A stretch of 64,000 bases of DNA from CAG-103 sp905215475 (GCA_905215475.1 CAJMPW010000001.1:248001-312000), one strand, 5' to 3'; positions 15,339 through 24,445 are shown, counted from the first letter of the stretch. Numbers and translations are program-made. The notes: a model not told the origin generated them from the sequence alone.

Positions 15339-16091
15339 ATGAACAACATCTTAGCCCAGCTCAACAGCGCACCTATGTACGCGATCTGCGGCGGCATCAT
15401 CGCGTTCGTCGCGGCGGTGTGCGTCGTGTTCCTTGTGCGCTCGTACCGCGCGGGTCTGGCCATCGGCATGGACCCCGCACGCATGAAGCGCGCCATCACG
15501 TCGAGCGCCACGTTCTCGGTCCTGCCGAGCGTCGGCATCCTGCTCGGCGTCATCGCCTTGTCCGGCAGTCTCGGCACACCGTGGCCGTGGCTGCGCCTGT
15601 CCGTCATCGGCGCGCTGCATTATGAGACGCAGGTCGCGCAGGCTGCCGCCGAGCAGGTCGGTATGCACGCGCTGTCCGCCGCCGAGATGACGCCGCAGGC
15701 CTTTGTGACGATCGCCCTGCTGATGAGCTTTTGCATCATCTGGGGTATGCTCTTGTCCATCTTCTTCAATAAGCGCTACCTCAGGCGCCTCGGCAACGAC
15801 GGGGCGAAATCCGCCTCCGGCGTCGGCTTTGGCGACAGCGCCATGACGGCCATGTTCATCGGCCTCGTCTGCGCGTACATCGGCAGCTACATCGGCGCGT
15901 TCGTGTCCGGCGAGGGGCTGTTCACCTGCATCGGTGACTGGACGCCGCTGGTGGTCGTGGCCGTGTCGGCGGCGGCGATGGCGCTGTTCGTGTATCTGGC
16001 TGAGAAGAAAAATATGGCATGGCTCGAGAGCTTTTCCATCGCCGGCAGTATGCTCATCGGCATGGCGGCGGCCGTGCTCGTGCGCCTGTAA
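15339..16091 (+). CDS. DUF5058-like integral membrane protein
   Basis: A 250-aa protein with six or more membrane spans, starting MNNILAQLNSAPMYAICGGI. A conserved-looking SSATFSVLPSVGILLGVIAL segment (~51-70) precedes a possible re-entrant GTPWPWLRLSVIGALHYE. It is the first gene of a tight three-gene operon (12 nt to the next gene, which overlaps an M20 hydrolase). I recognise the overall pattern as DUF5058, of unknown function. From context it may form a two-subunit transporter with the next protein. GGGGAGG precedes ATG 15339. Confidence 0.7.
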   Translation: MNNILAQLNSAPMYAICGGIIAFVAAVCVVFLVRSYRAGLAIGMDPARMKRAITSSATFSVLPSVGILLGVIALSGSLGTPWPWLRLSVIGALHYETQVAQAAAEQVGMHALSAAEMTPQAFVTIALLMSFCIIWGMLLSIFFNKRYLRRLGNDGAKSASGVGFGDSAMTAMFIGLVCAYIGSYIGAFVSGEGLFTCIGDWTPLVVVAVSAAAMALFVYLAEKKNMAWLESFSIAGSMLIGMAAAVLVRL

Positions 16092-16103
16092 GGAGGGGAC
16101 ATC

Positions 16104-16799
16104 ATGAACGAAACCGAACGCAAAGTTTATCTGGAACAGTTTAACCGCCGCACGCACGTGCTCGGCCGTGCCGTGTGCGTGATCACGCTGGTGCTGCTTG
16201 TCGGCGCGCCGTTTCTCATCGGCACATTCCTCGGTGCGATGCCCGACCTGGGCGCTGTCGGCAAGGGCTTTTTGTCCGTCGGCGTTGTGTGGGCGGTCGC
16301 AAGCGTGGCGGAGTTTCTCATCTACACGCCCATGCTCGGCGCGGGCGGCGGCTACCTTGCCTTCATCACCGGCAACCTCATCAACATGAAGATCCCGTGC
16401 GCGGTCAACGCGCGCGACATCGCCGGCACCAAGACCGGCACTGCGGAAAACGAGATCATCTCGACGCTCTCGATCGCAACGAGCTCGCTCGTGACCATCC
16501 TTGTGCTCGCGCTCGGCGTGGCGCTGCTCGTGCCGCTGCAGCCCGTGCTGCAGAGCCCCGTGCTCCAGCCGGCGTTTGCAAACGTCGTCCCTGCGCTCTT
16601 CGGCGCGATGGCGTACCAGTACTTCCGCAAGAACATCCGCGTCGCCATTGCGCCGCTGGTCATGATGAGCGTGCTGTTCATGCTCGTCCCGTCGCTGACG
16701 GGCTCGACCAGCTTCATGATCGTTCCGAGCGGTGCACTGGCCATCGGCATCGCCTACGCACTCTACCGCAAGCAGAATCAGGAGGACAAAGCACAATGA
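16104..16799 (+). CDS. Integral membrane protein, partner of the DUF5058-like protein
   Basis: A 231-aa protein with five or six spans: ~20-45, 52-72, 78-92, 125-147, 160-175 and 185-215. A cytosolic-looking loop GTKTGTAENEIISTLSIATS sits between spans, reminiscent of transporter gating loops. GGAGG precedes ATG 16104. Its last codons overlap the M20 hydrolase start (ATGA), so transporter and hydrolase should be made in fixed ratio. I cannot name the family; a substrate such as a dipeptide or N-acyl-amino acid is inferred only from the hydrolase. Confidence 0.7.
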   Translation: MNETERKVYLEQFNRRTHVLGRAVCVITLVLLVGAPFLIGTFLGAMPDLGAVGKGFLSVGVVWAVASVAEFLIYTPMLGAGGGYLAFITGNLINMKIPCAVNARDIAGTKTGTAENEIISTLSIATSSLVTILVLALGVALLVPLQPVLQSPVLQPAFANVVPALFGAMAYQYFRKNIRVAIAPLVMMSVLFMLVPSLTGSTSFMIVPSGALAIGIAYALYRKQNQEDKAQ

Positions 16800-18229
16800 A
16801 ATTTCACCCCGGTTATCTCGCACTCGCACCGCTGGCCCCGCTGGGAGCAGCAGTGGCGCACGCCGTGCTCATGCCGAAGAAAAAATCCACCTATCAGCCG
16901 CAGCCGGACGCAGAGCGCGCCATGGTCTGCGCCGAAAAGCTCGCCGCCATGATCCGCTGCGACACCACGTCGTATGCCAACGTCTATGACCCGGAGCGCT
17001 TCGAGCGCTTCCACGCGCAGCTTGCGCAGCTGTTCCCGCTCGTGCACGAAAAGCTCGAGCGCACGGTCATCGACGGCAACCTGCTCTTCTACTGGAAGGG
17101 CAAGGCACACGACCGACCGATCGTGCTCATGAGCCATCAGGACGTCGTGCCTGCCGAGGGCGCATGGTCGCACGCGCCGTTTTCCGGCGACATTGCCGAC
17201 GGCAAGGTCTGGGGACGCGGTGCGTCGGATACCAAGGCCTCGCTCATGGCGTTTTTCCAGGCGGTCGAGGAGCTGCTCGCCGCCGGATATGAGCCCGCCA
17301 ACGACGTCTATCTCTCCTCGTCCTGCACGGAGGAGTGGGCAGGTGACGGCGCGCCGAAGCTCGTCGCCGAGCTCAAGCGCCGCGGTGTGCGTCCGTTTCT
17401 CGTCTGCGACGAGGGCGGCGGCATCATCACCGAGCCGATCGCCGGCATCCCCGGCAACTTTGCCATGGTGGGCGTGTTTGAAAAGGGCAAGGCGGACGTG
17501 AAGTTCACCGCCCGCAGCAACGGCGGTCACGCCAGCGCGCCGATGGCGAACAGCCCCATCGCGCGCCTGTCCGCGTTCGTGACGGACGTGGAAAAGCACG
17601 ACCCGTTCCGCAGAAAGTTCCTGCCGGAGGTCTCGGCCATGTTCGCGCGCCTTGCGCCCTATGCGCCGTTCGGCCTGCGGCTCGTGATGGGCAACCTCTG
17701 GCTGTTCCAGCCGCTGATGAAGATCGTGCTGCCGCGCGTGTCGGCGCAGGCAGGCGCGATGCTGCACACGACGATCGCCTTTACGATGCAGTCCGGTGCC
17801 GATGCGTACAACGTCCTGCCGCAGGAGGCGACGCTCGGCGCGAATATGCGCTTCATCCCGCATCAGGGTGAGCGGGAGAGCCTTGCCATCATCCGCCGCC
17901 TTGCCGAAAAGCACGGTCTGGAGATGGAGGTCATCCACGCCAACGACTACTCCGAGACCGCCGACATCCACGGCGAAGCCTTCCGGCAGGTGGAGCGGGT
18001 CATCGGCGAGACGTTCCCGGGGCTGCCCGTGAGCCCCTATGTCATGACCGGCGCGACCGATGCGCAGTTCTATCAGGAGATCTGCGACAACTGCCTGCGC
18101 TTTGCGCCCGTGGTCTTCGGTCCCGAGCAGATGAAGGGTATGCACGGTCTCGACGAGAACATCGAGTACAACTGCCTGCCCGGCGCGGTCGATTTCTACA
18201 AGAACCTGATCCGCGCGCAGGAGCGATAA
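16796..18229 (+). CDS. M20-family metallopeptidase/amidohydrolase (CPS1-like)
   Basis: A 477-aa di-zinc hydrolase. It has a short hydrophobic N terminus (GYLALAPLAPLGAAVAHAVL). The metal and catalytic motifs are VLMSHQDVVPAEG (HxD), WGRGASDTKASLMAF (bridging Asp), SCTEEWAGDGA (general-base Glu and metal Glu) and the terminal MKGMHGLDENIEYN. The inserted dimerisation domain carries GGHASAP. The pattern is closest to the carboxypeptidase S/PM20D1 branch, which cleaves peptides or N-acyl-amino acids. ATG 16796 overlaps the upstream membrane gene by 4 nt. It may act at the membrane on substrate brought in by the two upstream proteins. Confidence 0.88.
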   Translation: MKFHPGYLALAPLAPLGAAVAHAVLMPKKKSTYQPQPDAERAMVCAEKLAAMIRCDTTSYANVYDPERFERFHAQLAQLFPLVHEKLERTVIDGNLLFYWKGKAHDRPIVLMSHQDVVPAEGAWSHAPFSGDIADGKVWGRGASDTKASLMAFFQAVEELLAAGYEPANDVYLSSSCTEEWAGDGAPKLVAELKRRGVRPFLVCDEGGGIITEPIAGIPGNFAMVGVFEKGKADVKFTARSNGGHASAPMANSPIARLSAFVTDVEKHDPFRRKFLPEVSAMFARLAPYAPFGLRLVMGNLWLFQPLMKIVLPRVSAQAGAMLHTTIAFTMQSGADAYNVLPQEATLGANMRFIPHQGERESLAIIRRLAEKHGLEMEVIHANDYSETADIHGEAFRQVERVIGETFPGLPVSPYVMTGATDAQFYQEICDNCLRFAPVVFGPEQMKGMHGLDENIEYNCLPGAVDFYKNLIRAQER

Positions 18230-18243
18230 AACCGAACACAAAA

Positions 18244-18279
18244 AGCAAACCGCCCCGGTGAAAACCGGGGCGGTTTGCT
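18244..18279. terminator. Left copy of duplicated terminator (element A)
   Basis: A 36-nt hairpin, AGCAAACCGCCCCGG with its complement around TGAAAA, 14 nt after the M20 stop. An identical 36-nt copy lies at 18478-18513, on the other side of the structured element. Confidence 0.9.
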
Positions 18280-18477
18280 CAGCTTGTCATAGAACCTCGT
18301 AGAGTTTGCGCCCGCAGGCGCAAAGAAGGGCCAATCATTTTCTTCGGCGACATGTGCGGCGAAGAAAATACTTCTCGGCCTGCAAACGTGCGAGCCGTCC
18401 GCCTCCGGCGGACAGCGAGTGCGCTGCAGTCAGGCCGCAAATCCCCTTGTCAAAAAGTAATACTTTTTGACAGACTC
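18280..18477. repeat. Structured ~198-nt intergenic element, copy A
   Basis: Non-coding sequence between two identical terminators in a convergent gap. A related copy lies at 45716-45914. Conserved blocks include ACCTCGTAGAGTTT, GGCGACATGTGCGG, CTCGGCCTGCAAACGTGCG and GCGCTGCAGTCAGGCCGCAAA. Hairpins in order are TTTGCGCC/GGCGCAAA, ATTTTCTTCG/CGAAGAAAAT around the ACATGT loop, an outer CGGCCTG/CAGGCCG stem enclosing GTCCGCC/GGCGGAC, and TGTCAAAAAGTA/TACTTTTTGACA. The ends form imperfect inverted repeats (TCAGCTTGTCA and TGACAGACTCA). No reading frame of note. Confidence 0.85.
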
Positions 18478-18513
18478 AGCAAACCGCCCCGGTGAAAACC
18501 GGGGCGGTTTGCT
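18478..18513. terminator. Right copy of duplicated terminator (element A)
   Basis: Identical over 36 nt to 18244-18279. On the minus strand it acts as the terminator of yloV, whose stop is at 18526. Confidence 0.9.
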
Positions 18514-18525
18514 ATGGTGCACGTT

Positions 18526-20190
18526 TTATTCAAACGAGATCATGTAGTAATAGACCGGCTGACCGCCGTTGACCACGTTCACGTCCGACATCGGCAGACG
18601 CTCGCCGACCAGCTCGGCTGCGTGCTGCGCGGCATCGGCCTTCACGTCCTCACCGTAGTAGATGGAGACGATGTCGGGGTCAAGATCCGTGGCGGCATCG
18701 GCGATCGCAAGCAGCACCTTGTCCAGGTCTGCGTTGCTGCCGAGCAGCGCGCCGTCCATCAGCGCCAGATACTCGCCCTTGTGGATGTCGTGCCCGTCGA
18801 AATCGGAATCACGCGCGGCATAGGTGACCTGCGCGGTGTGCACGCTCTCGATCGCGGCGCTCATCTCGGCCTCAATGACGTCCTCTGCGCTCGACGGGTC
18901 GAACGAGAGCATCGCGGTGATGCCCTGCGGCACGGTCTTGGTCGGGATGACGATGACCTTCTTGTCCGACAGCGGGATGCACTGCTGGGCGGCCATGATG
19001 ATGTTTTTGTTGTTCGGCAGCACGAACACGACCTCCGCCGGGGTCTTGTTGACCTCAGTGAGGATGTCCTCCGTGGAGGGGTTCATGGTCTGGCCGCCGG
19101 TGACGACGCGGTCGACGCCCAGCTCGCGGAAAAGGTTCGCCATGCCTTCGCCGGCGGACACGGCCACGACGCCGAACTGCTTTTCGGGCGCGGCGACGGC
19201 GGGCTCGCTCTCAGCCTCGGCCTCGGGTGCGGCGGGGGCGTCGCTGCCGGAGAGCGCGGTGTGCTGGTTGCGCATATTTTCGATCTTCACGGTCTGGAGC
19301 GGGCCGTAGGTCAGCGCCTCGGTCAGCACCTCGCCGGGCACGTTCGTGTGCACGTGCACCTTGATGATCTCGTCGTCATCGACCACGACGACGCAGTCGC
19401 CGAGGTTGTTGAGGAACGAGCGCAGCAGCTCGGGGCTCTTGCTGTTTTCGCGCGCCACGATAAACTCCGTGCAGTAGCCGAACGTGATCTCTCCGGTGTC
19501 GAACTCGGAGAAGTCCGCGCCCTCTTTCGGTGCGGCGGCGGCAGCCGGAGCGGCCGCGGTCACGGGGGCGGCGGTGCGACCCTGCAGATAGCCGAGCATG
19601 GCGTCCATGACGAGCACGAAGCCCTCGCCACCGGCATCGACCACACCTGCGCGGCGCAGCACGGGGTTGATGTTCTGCGTGTCGGCCAGCGCCTCGCGCG
19701 CGGCGGCGAGCAGCGCCTCGAGCATGGCCTCAAAGTCCGTGCTCTCCTTGGCAAACTCCACGGCGGCCTGCGCACCCAGACGGCTGACGGTGAGGATCGT
19801 GCCCTCGGCCGGCTTCATGACGGCCTTATAGGCGGCGTCCACACCGGCGGAGACGGCGGCGGCAAACTCTGCGGCGTTGGCGTTCTCGCGGCCCTTGAGG
19901 GACTTGGCGATCCCGCGGAACAGCAGCGACAGGATGACGCCGGAGTTGCCGCGCGCGCCGCGCAGCAGGGCGCTGGCGGCGCAGTCGGCCACGGCGCCGA
20001 CGGTGTCGGTCTGCTTGCGGCCGAGCTCGATGGCGGCGGAGTTCATCGTCAGGCTCATGTTCGTGCCGGTGTCACCGTCCGGAACAGGAAAGACGTTGAG
20101 CTCGTTGATGCGCTGTTTGTTTTCTTCCAGTGCCGCGTTCGCACACAGGAGCATCTCCCGAAGCGCTGCGGCATCAATGATTTCTCTCAA
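18526..20190 (-). CDS. yloV: DAK2/DhaL-domain protein (YloV/FakA-like)
   Basis: A 554-aa soluble protein. The N-terminal DhaL-type kinase domain carries PVPDGDTGTNMSLTM (residues ~35-49), the Mg-ADP site, and LRGARGNSGVILSLLFRG. A variable Ala/Pro/Glu-rich linker (~265-285 and ~375-400) leads to a C-terminal DegV-like region (NPSTEDILTEVNKTPAEVVFVLPNNKNI). In Staphylococcus FakA phosphorylates fatty acids bound to FakB/DegV proteins; this orthologue likely does the same. The start is a TTG at 20190 with GGAGG 9 nt upstream; no ATG in frame has a ribosome site. Downstream of yloU, as in Bacillus. Confidence 0.9.
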   Translation of the reverse strand: MREIIDAAALREMLLCANAALEENKQRINELNVFPVPDGDTGTNMSLTMNSAAIELGRKQTDTVGAVADCAASALLRGARGNSGVILSLLFRGIAKSLKGRENANAAEFAAAVSAGVDAAYKAVMKPAEGTILTVSRLGAQAAVEFAKESTDFEAMLEALLAAAREALADTQNINPVLRRAGVVDAGGEGFVLVMDAMLGYLQGRTAAPVTAAAPAAAAAPKEGADFSEFDTGEITFGYCTEFIVARENSKSPELLRSFLNNLGDCVVVVDDDEIIKVHVHTNVPGEVLTEALTYGPLQTVKIENMRNQHTALSGSDAPAAPEAEAESEPAVAAPEKQFGVVAVSAGEGMANLFRELGVDRVVTGGQTMNPSTEDILTEVNKTPAEVVFVLPNNKNIIMAAQQCIPLSDKKVIVIPTKTVPQGITAMLSFDPSSAEDVIEAEMSAAIESVHTAQVTYAARDSDFDGHDIHKGEYLALMDGALLGSNADLDKVLLAIADAATDLDPDIVSIYYGEDVKADAAQHAAELVGERLPMSDVNVVNGGQPVYYYMISFE

Positions 20191-20272
20191 ATCTGTACAC
20201 CTCCGACAGGGGAAATGAAAATGGCCCGGAAGCGCGGCTCCCGGGAGGGGAAGCGATGCGAAATGTCCCTGC

Positions 20273-20626
20273 TCAATCGAGGAACATGGAATCCACGAAC
20301 ACGTCCACACGCGCAACGGGCACGCCGGTGGCCTGGTTGACCTTGTAGCTGACCTCGTTGATGATGCTGTGGGCAAGCGCGGAAATGTTCACGCCGTGAT
20401 CGACTGCGATGTGCAGCTCGAGCGAGATGCTCCCGTCGTCGGCGAACGTGGCGTTGACGCCCTTGGACATGGATTCTCTGCGCAGAAGCTGGAACGGACC
20501 GCTGTCCTTGCTGCGGCCGACCATGCCCTTCACGCCGAAGCAACTGGTCGCGGCGTCGCCTGCAAGGTTTGTGAATACTTCGTTGGTGATGCTGATGGTG
20601 CCATTCGATTGTTCGATTTTGACCAT
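20273..20626 (-). CDS. yloU: Asp23/Gls24-family protein (YloU-like)
   Basis: A 117-aa small alpha/beta protein of the Asp23 family. Family segments are NEVFTNLAGDAATSCFGVKG and the C-terminal LELHIAVDHGVNISALAHSI through VNQATGVPVARVDVFVDSM. Relatives are alkaline-shock or envelope-associated scaffold proteins. It lies 82 nt upstream of yloV on the same strand, the conserved Firmicute arrangement, and is probably co-transcribed. AAGGGG precedes ATG 20626. Confidence 0.92.
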   Translation of the reverse strand: MVKIEQSNGTISITNEVFTNLAGDAATSCFGVKGMVGRSKDSGPFQLLRRESMSKGVNATFADDGSISLELHIAVDHGVNISALAHSIINEVSYKVNQATGVPVARVDVFVDSMFLD

Positions 20627-20805
20627 GTAGACAGCCCCTTTCTTAACAGCAGTGATATATTATATAACAATAGACAAGAAAGCACAAGCGAAAAAACGGC
20701 GAAAAAACCGGGTCTTTTCCGTGAAAACGCCGGTTTTTCCACGGAAACTTGCATGTTTTCAATAATAACGTTTCGAAAAATGAAACACGAATCAAAAAAC
20801 TATTA

Positions 20806-20834
20806 TTTACGTTTTTTAACGGCTGTGTTATCAT
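20806..20834 (+). promoter_or_regulatory. Promoter of nifJ
   Basis: TTTACG (20806-20811), 17-nt spacer, TATCAT (20829-20834). The surrounding 200 nt, shared with the divergent yloU, is strongly AT-rich and otherwise featureless. Confidence 0.6.
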
Positions 20835-20908
20835 ATTGACGTGAATGGGCTGATAGGTACCCATTGCACAAACATAGGATAACCTAAGAGAAATAGGAGA
20901 TGAAGTTT

Positions 20909-23900
20909 ATGGCAAGAAAGCTCGTTACGATGGACGGCAACAACGCTGCCGCCCACGTGTCCTACGCCTTTACGGAAGTGGCTGCCATTTACCCGATCAC
21001 CCCGTCGAGCCCGATGGCCGACCTGGTCGATCAGTGGTCCGCCGCTGGCCGTAAGAACATCTTCGGCACGAAGGTCCGTGTGCAGGAAATGCAGGCAGAG
21101 TCCGGCGCAGCCGGCGCTGTCCACGGTTCGCTGAATGCCGGCGCTCTGACGACGACGTATACCGCCTCTCAGGGTCTGCTGCTCATGATCCCGAACATGT
21201 ACAAGATGGCAGGTGAGCTGCTTCCGGCCGTTTTCCACGTGACGGCGCGCGCACTCGCTTCGCACACCCTGTCCATCTTCGGTGACCAGTCCGACGTCAT
21301 GGCCTGCCGTCAGACCGGCTTTGCCATGCTCGCCGAGGGCAACGTGCAGGAAGTCATGGACCTGTCCCCCGTGGCACATCTGGCTGCCATCAAGGGCCGC
21401 GTTCCGTTCCTGAACTTCTTCGACGGCTTCCGTACCTCGCACGAGATCCAGAAGATCGCCGTCTGGGATTATGATGATCTGGCTGATATGGTGGACATGG
21501 ATGCGGTCAATGCCTTCCGTCAGCGCGGTCTGAACCCGCAGCATCCGCAGATGCGCGGCAGCCATGAAAACGGCGACATCTTCTTCCAGAACCGTGAGGC
21601 GTCCAACAAGTACTACGACGCCGTGCCGGAGCTGGTCGAGGAGTACATGGCGAAGATCAATGCCAAGATCGGCACCAACTACCAGCTGTTCAACTACTAT
21701 GGCGCTCCGGATGCTGACCGTGTCATCATCTCCATGGGCTCCATCTGCGATGTGGCTGAGGAGGTCATCGACTACCTCAACGCCCACGGCGAGAAGGTCG
21801 GCCTCGTGAAGGTCCGCCTGTACCGTCCGTTCCGTGCCGACAAGCTCATCGCGGCCATCCCGGCGACCTGCAAGAAGATCGCGGTGCTCGACCGCACGAA
21901 GGAGCCCGGCGCACAGGGCGAGCCCCTGTACCTCGACGTCGTCACCGCGCTGGCCAACGCCGGCCGCAATGACATCGTCGTCACCGGCGGCCGCTACGGC
22001 CTCGGCTCCAAGGATACCCCGCCGTCCTCCGTGTTCGCGGTCTACGAGGAGCTCAAGAGCGAGAACCCGAAGCGTCAGTTCACCATCGGCATCGTTGACG
22101 ACGTGACCAACCTCTCCCTGCCGGAGACGGACGCGCCCGACACCTCCGCCGAGGGCACCATCGCCTGCAAGTTCTGGGGCCTCGGCGGTGACGGCACTGT
22201 CGGCGCCAACAAGAACTCCATCAAGATCATCGGCGATCACACCGATAAGTTCGTGCAGGCCTACTTCCAGTATGACTCCAAAAAGACCGGCGGCGTGACT
22301 ATCAGCCACCTGCGCTTCGGCGATCACGAGATCAAGAGCCCGTACTACATCAACAAGGCCGACTTCGTCGCCTGCCACAACCCGAGCTACATCACCAAGG
22401 GCTTCAAGATGGTTCAGGACGTCAAGCCCGGCGGCGTGTTCATGATCAACTGCGAGTGGACGCCTGAGGAGCTCAGCCACCATCTGGACGCCTCCGCCAA
22501 GCGTTACATTGCTAAGAACAACATCCAGCTCTACACGATCAACGCCATTGACCTGGCCATCCAGATCGGTATGGGCAAGCGCAACAACACCATCCTGCAG
22601 TCTGCGTTCTTCTCCCTGGCGAAGATCATGCCGGAAGAGGACGCCATCCGCTTCATGAAGGAGAAGGCCAAGGCCTCCTACATGAAGAAGGGCGAGGACG
22701 TGGTCGAGATGAACTACAAGGCCATCGACCTCGGCGCGACCGCGTATGTGAAGATCGACGTTCCGGCCGACTGGGCCAACGCCGTGGACGATGCGCCCGC
22801 CAAGGAGCTGACCGGCCGTCCGGCCACCGTCAAGATGGTGCGCGACATTCTCACCCCGGTCGACAAGATGGACGGCGACAGCCTGCCTGTCTCCGCGTTC
22901 GTCGACCATGCCGACGGCACGTTCGAGCTCGGCGCCTCCGCGTATGAGAAGCGCGGCGTGGCCGTTTCCGTGCCCGAGTGGGACAGCACCAAGTGCATCC
23001 AGTGCAACCAGTGCGCCTATGTCTGCCCGCACGCGACCATCCGCCCGTTCGCGCTCACTGCCGACGAGCTGGCCGCCGCGCCCGCGCAGACCAAGGCTGT
23101 CGACTTCAAGGTCGGCGCCGGCAAGGGCGTTTACAAGTTCTCCATGGCTATCTCCCCGCTCGACTGCATGGGCTGCGGCGTCTGCACGCACGTCTGCCCG
23201 GTCGGCGCGCTGACGATGCAGCCGCTGGAGGGTCAGGAAGCGCAGCAGCCCGTGTTCGACTACATGGTCTCCGCTGTTGCCGAGAAGAAGGAGCTGCAGG
23301 ACTTCACCGTCAAGGGAAGCCAGTTCCGTCAGCCCATGCTCGAGTTCTCCGGCTCCTGCGCCGGCTGCGCCGAGACGAGCTATGCCCGCCTGATCACGCA
23401 GCTGTTCGGCGATCACATGATGATCTCCAACGCGACCGGCTGCTCGTCCATCTGGGGCGGCCCGGCTGCCACCAGCCCGTACACCGTCAACAAGGAAGGC
23501 AAGGGTCCCGCCTGGGCCAACTCCCTGTTCGAGGATAACGCGGAGCACGGTCTCGGCATGTACCTCGGCCAGAAGAAGATCCGCGACGATCTCGCGGAGG
23601 ACATCCGCTACATCGCCGAAAACGGCAAGGATCCGGCGAAGGTCGCCGCTGCCAAGAAGTACCTCGAGACCTACAACGACGGTGAGGCCAACCAGACTGC
23701 GACGGCCGAGTTCCTCGCTGTGATGGAGGCCAAGCCCGCCTGTGACTGCGAGCGCTACCAGCGCATCATGGCCGGCAAGGACTTCCTCAACAAGAAGAGC
23801 TGCTGGATCTTCGGCGGCGACGGCTGGGCATACGACATCGGCTTCGGCGGTCTGGACCATGTCCTGGCGCAGGACGAGGACGTGAACGTGTTCGTCTTCA

Positions 23901-24445
23901 ACACCGAGGTCTACTCCAACACCGGCGGACAGGCGTCCAAGGCCTCCAACATCGGCCAGGTCGCGCAGTTCGCGGCTGCCGGTAAGGAGCTCAAGAGCAA
24001 GAGCCTTGCCGAGATCGCCATGAGCTACGGCTACATCTACGTGGCGCAGGTCGCCATGGGCGCAAACCCGGCGCAGACCATCAAGGCCATCAAGGAAGCG
24101 GAAGCTTACCCCGGCCCGTCCCTGATCATCGGCTACGCTCCCTGCGAGATGCACAGCATCAAGAAGGGCGGCATGACCAACTGCCAGGGCGAGATGAAGC
24201 GCGCGGTCGACTGCGGCTACTGGAACCTGTTCCGCTACGATCCGTCTGCCGAGAAGCCCTTCGCGCTCGACAGCAAGGAGCCGGCCGACGGCTACCGTGA
24301 CTTCCTCATGAACGAGGCACGTTACGCCCGCCTGACCAACGAGTTCCCGGATCGTGCCGAGGAGCTGTTCGCCAAGTCCGAGGCGAATGCCAAGGCGCGC
24401 TATGAGCACCTGCTCAAGCTCAAGAAGCTCTACGACGAGGCATAA
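20909..24445 (+). CDS. nifJ: Pyruvate:ferredoxin (flavodoxin) oxidoreductase
   Basis: A 1178-aa single-chain PFOR that converts pyruvate and CoA to acetyl-CoA and CO2, passing two electrons to ferredoxin. Domains in order: I (YPITPSSPMADLVDQWS), III, II and the gamma-type domain (~420-620), the 2[4Fe-4S] ferredoxin insert (CIQCNQCAYVCP near 697 and CMGCGVCTHVCPVGAL near 754), and the TPP domain with the proximal-cluster cysteines (GSCAGCAETSYARL) and FGGDGWAYDIGFGGLDHVLA (~968), ending in EVYSNTGGQASK. Start at 20909 is preferred (AGGAG 9 nt upstream) over ATG 20900. Codon choice is strongly biased, as expected for an abundant enzyme. Confidence 0.97.
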   Translation: MARKLVTMDGNNAAAHVSYAFTEVAAIYPITPSSPMADLVDQWSAAGRKNIFGTKVRVQEMQAESGAAGAVHGSLNAGALTTTYTASQGLLLMIPNMYKMAGELLPAVFHVTARALASHTLSIFGDQSDVMACRQTGFAMLAEGNVQEVMDLSPVAHLAAIKGRVPFLNFFDGFRTSHEIQKIAVWDYDDLADMVDMDAVNAFRQRGLNPQHPQMRGSHENGDIFFQNREASNKYYDAVPELVEEYMAKINAKIGTNYQLFNYYGAPDADRVIISMGSICDVAEEVIDYLNAHGEKVGLVKVRLYRPFRADKLIAAIPATCKKIAVLDRTKEPGAQGEPLYLDVVTALANAGRNDIVVTGGRYGLGSKDTPPSSVFAVYEELKSENPKRQFTIGIVDDVTNLSLPETDAPDTSAEGTIACKFWGLGGDGTVGANKNSIKIIGDHTDKFVQAYFQYDSKKTGGVTISHLRFGDHEIKSPYYINKADFVACHNPSYITKGFKMVQDVKPGGVFMINCEWTPEELSHHLDASAKRYIAKNNIQLYTINAIDLAIQIGMGKRNNTILQSAFFSLAKIMPEEDAIRFMKEKAKASYMKKGEDVVEMNYKAIDLGATAYVKIDVPADWANAVDDAPAKELTGRPATVKMVRDILTPVDKMDGDSLPVSAFVDHADGTFELGASAYEKRGVAVSVPEWDSTKCIQCNQCAYVCPHATIRPFALTADELAAAPAQTKAVDFKVGAGKGVYKFSMAISPLDCMGCGVCTHVCPVGALTMQPLEGQEAQQPVFDYMVSAVAEKKELQDFTVKGSQFRQPMLEFSGSCAGCAETSYARLITQLFGDHMMISNATGCSSIWGGPAATSPYTVNKEGKGPAWANSLFEDNAEHGLGMYLGQKKIRDDLAEDIRYIAENGKDPAKVAAAKKYLETYNDGEANQTATAEFLAVMEAKPACDCERYQRIMAGKDFLNKKSCWIFGGDGWAYDIGFGGLDHVLAQDEDVNVFVFNTEVYSNTGGQASKASNIGQVAQFAAAGKELKSKSLAEIAMSYGYIYVAQVAMGANPAQTIKAIKEAEAYPGPSLIIGYAPCEMHSIKKGGMTNCQGEMKRAVDCGYWNLFRYDPSAEKPFALDSKEPADGYRDFLMNEARYARLTNEFPDRAEELFAKSEANAKARYEHLLKLKKLYDEA

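Noticed and set aside
15351..16829. 492-aa minus-strand frame over the DUF5058 cassette
   Set aside because: Translation is Arg/His/Asp-rich and featureless; the plus strand holds hydrophobic, coupled genes with ribosome sites.
16175..18229. 684-aa frame suggesting a fusion of the second membrane protein and the M20 hydrolase
   Set aside because: The upstream part is an alternative frame of the 231-aa membrane gene; ATG 16796 with ATGA overlap is the real start.
18280..18477. Element A as a group IIC intron or an attC/integron site
   Set aside because: It is too short for an intron, has no domain V-like hairpin or reverse transcriptase, and flanking duplications do not occur with group IIC insertion; no integrase or cassette array is nearby.
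18514..20340. 608-aa plus-strand frame opposite yloV
   Set aside because: Shadow of the DAK2 gene; it begins inside the terminator and has no family motif.
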